Below, piece after piece: positions 7,836 to 8,052 of a stretch of 8,052 nt of DNA; position 1 is the first letter of the stretch; every line of letters starts with the position of its first letter. The stretch is from assembly GCA_012032575.1 (NCBI GenBank), contig JAAUSP010000337.1, forward strand, positions 1 to 8,052. The letters run 5' to 3'. Source of the DNA: Anaerolineales bacterium. GTDB lineage: Bacteria > Chloroflexota > Anaerolineae > 4572-78 > J111. A program made the translations under genes and the position numbers. The notes beneath the pieces were generated by a model. The model did no database searches and was not told the DNA's origin. It saw only the letters and a program-made list of their open reading frames with translations.

Positions 7836-8052
7836 GTGGACGACCTGTTGCGAGTTGAGGAGTTAAGGGTAAACATTGGCCGCGAACCTCACCTTGTCCA
7901 TGCGCTTCAGGGTATTAGCTTTGGGGTGCGACGGCGCGCTTTGACCGGTTTTGGTCGGGGAAAGTGGTTCGGGCAAGAGCATGACAGCCCTGGCTATCTT
8001 GCGCGCTTTGCCTGAGCAGGGGCAGTGGATTGGCGGACGAGTCTGGTTTGAG
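7836..8052 (+). CDS. DppD/OppD-type ABC transporter ATPase, 5' end only, one frameshift in this sequence
   Basis: N-terminal part of the cytoplasmic ATPase that would energise the importer. The GTG at 7836 directly follows the TGA of the permease gene. AGAGAGG at 7824-7830, inside the end of that gene, gives a 5-nt spacing. It opens with LLRVEELRVNIG and HALQGISFGVRR, the normal first strands of this ATPase. One T too many in the T run 7949-7952 shifts the frame. Removing it gives GLVGESGSGKSMTALAILRALP, where GESGSGKS is the Walker A phosphate-binding loop (frame 1, 7957-7980). About 72 residues are visible; the window ends in frame at 8052. Walker B, the ABC signature and the C-terminal oligopeptide-transporter extension are outside. 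A DppF-type partner ATPase would be expected downstream. Confidence 0.88.

Overview
The window reads as part of one accessory or catabolic locus from a bacterium. All recognisable genes lie on the + strand. The moderately GC-rich coding style, and the solute-binding lipoprotein with a long Ala/Glu/Pro/Thr tether after its lipobox cysteine, resemble environmental Chloroflexota (Anaerolineae-like) genomes. That assignment is an inference from protein style. No rRNA, tRNA or phylogenetic marker is present, and no CRISPR array, insertion sequence or integrase was seen.

Layout: (1) 1-505, the 3' half of a DppB-type permease; (2) 521-1395, a DppC-type permease; (3) 1423-2187, an intact classical short-chain dehydrogenase/reductase (SDR); (4) 2188-2341, a spacer with a strong Shine-Dalgarno site; (5) 2342-4083, a peptide/nickel-type (family 5) solute-binding lipoprotein; (6) 4084-4153, a spacer carrying an 11-bp hairpin; (7) 4154-5183, a second DppB; (8) 5208-6979, a hydantoinase B/oxoprolinase-family subunit (HyuB); (9) 6972-7835, a second DppC; (10) 7836-8052, the 5' end of a DppD/OppD-type ATPase, cut by the window edge. 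Genes 5-10 look like one operon: binding protein, permease, enzyme, permease, ATPase. The HyuB gene sits between the two permease genes, overlaps the second by 8 nt, and is followed by a TGA-GTG junction into the ATPase gene. Genes 1-3 look like the tail of a related transporter set plus an oxidoreductase.

Functional reading: the binding protein captures a peptide-like or cyclic-amide-like solute, DppB/DppC import it using energy from the DppD-type ATPase, and HyuB, normally with a HyuA partner not seen here, hydrolyses or carboxylates it in the cytoplasm. The SDR may oxidise or reduce the same compound or its product. The substrate cannot be read from the sequence.

The most important caution is that five of the seven genes lying wholly or largely in the window, or entering it at the 3' edge (dppC-1, the binding protein, dppB-2, hyuB, dppD), are broken by frameshifts. 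I can place nine single-base indels. Each lies in a mononucleotide run, and each, when corrected, restores the family-typical protein with no other damage. This pattern fits sequencing or assembly error much better than gene decay, so these genes are annotated as functional CDSs with corrected lengths.
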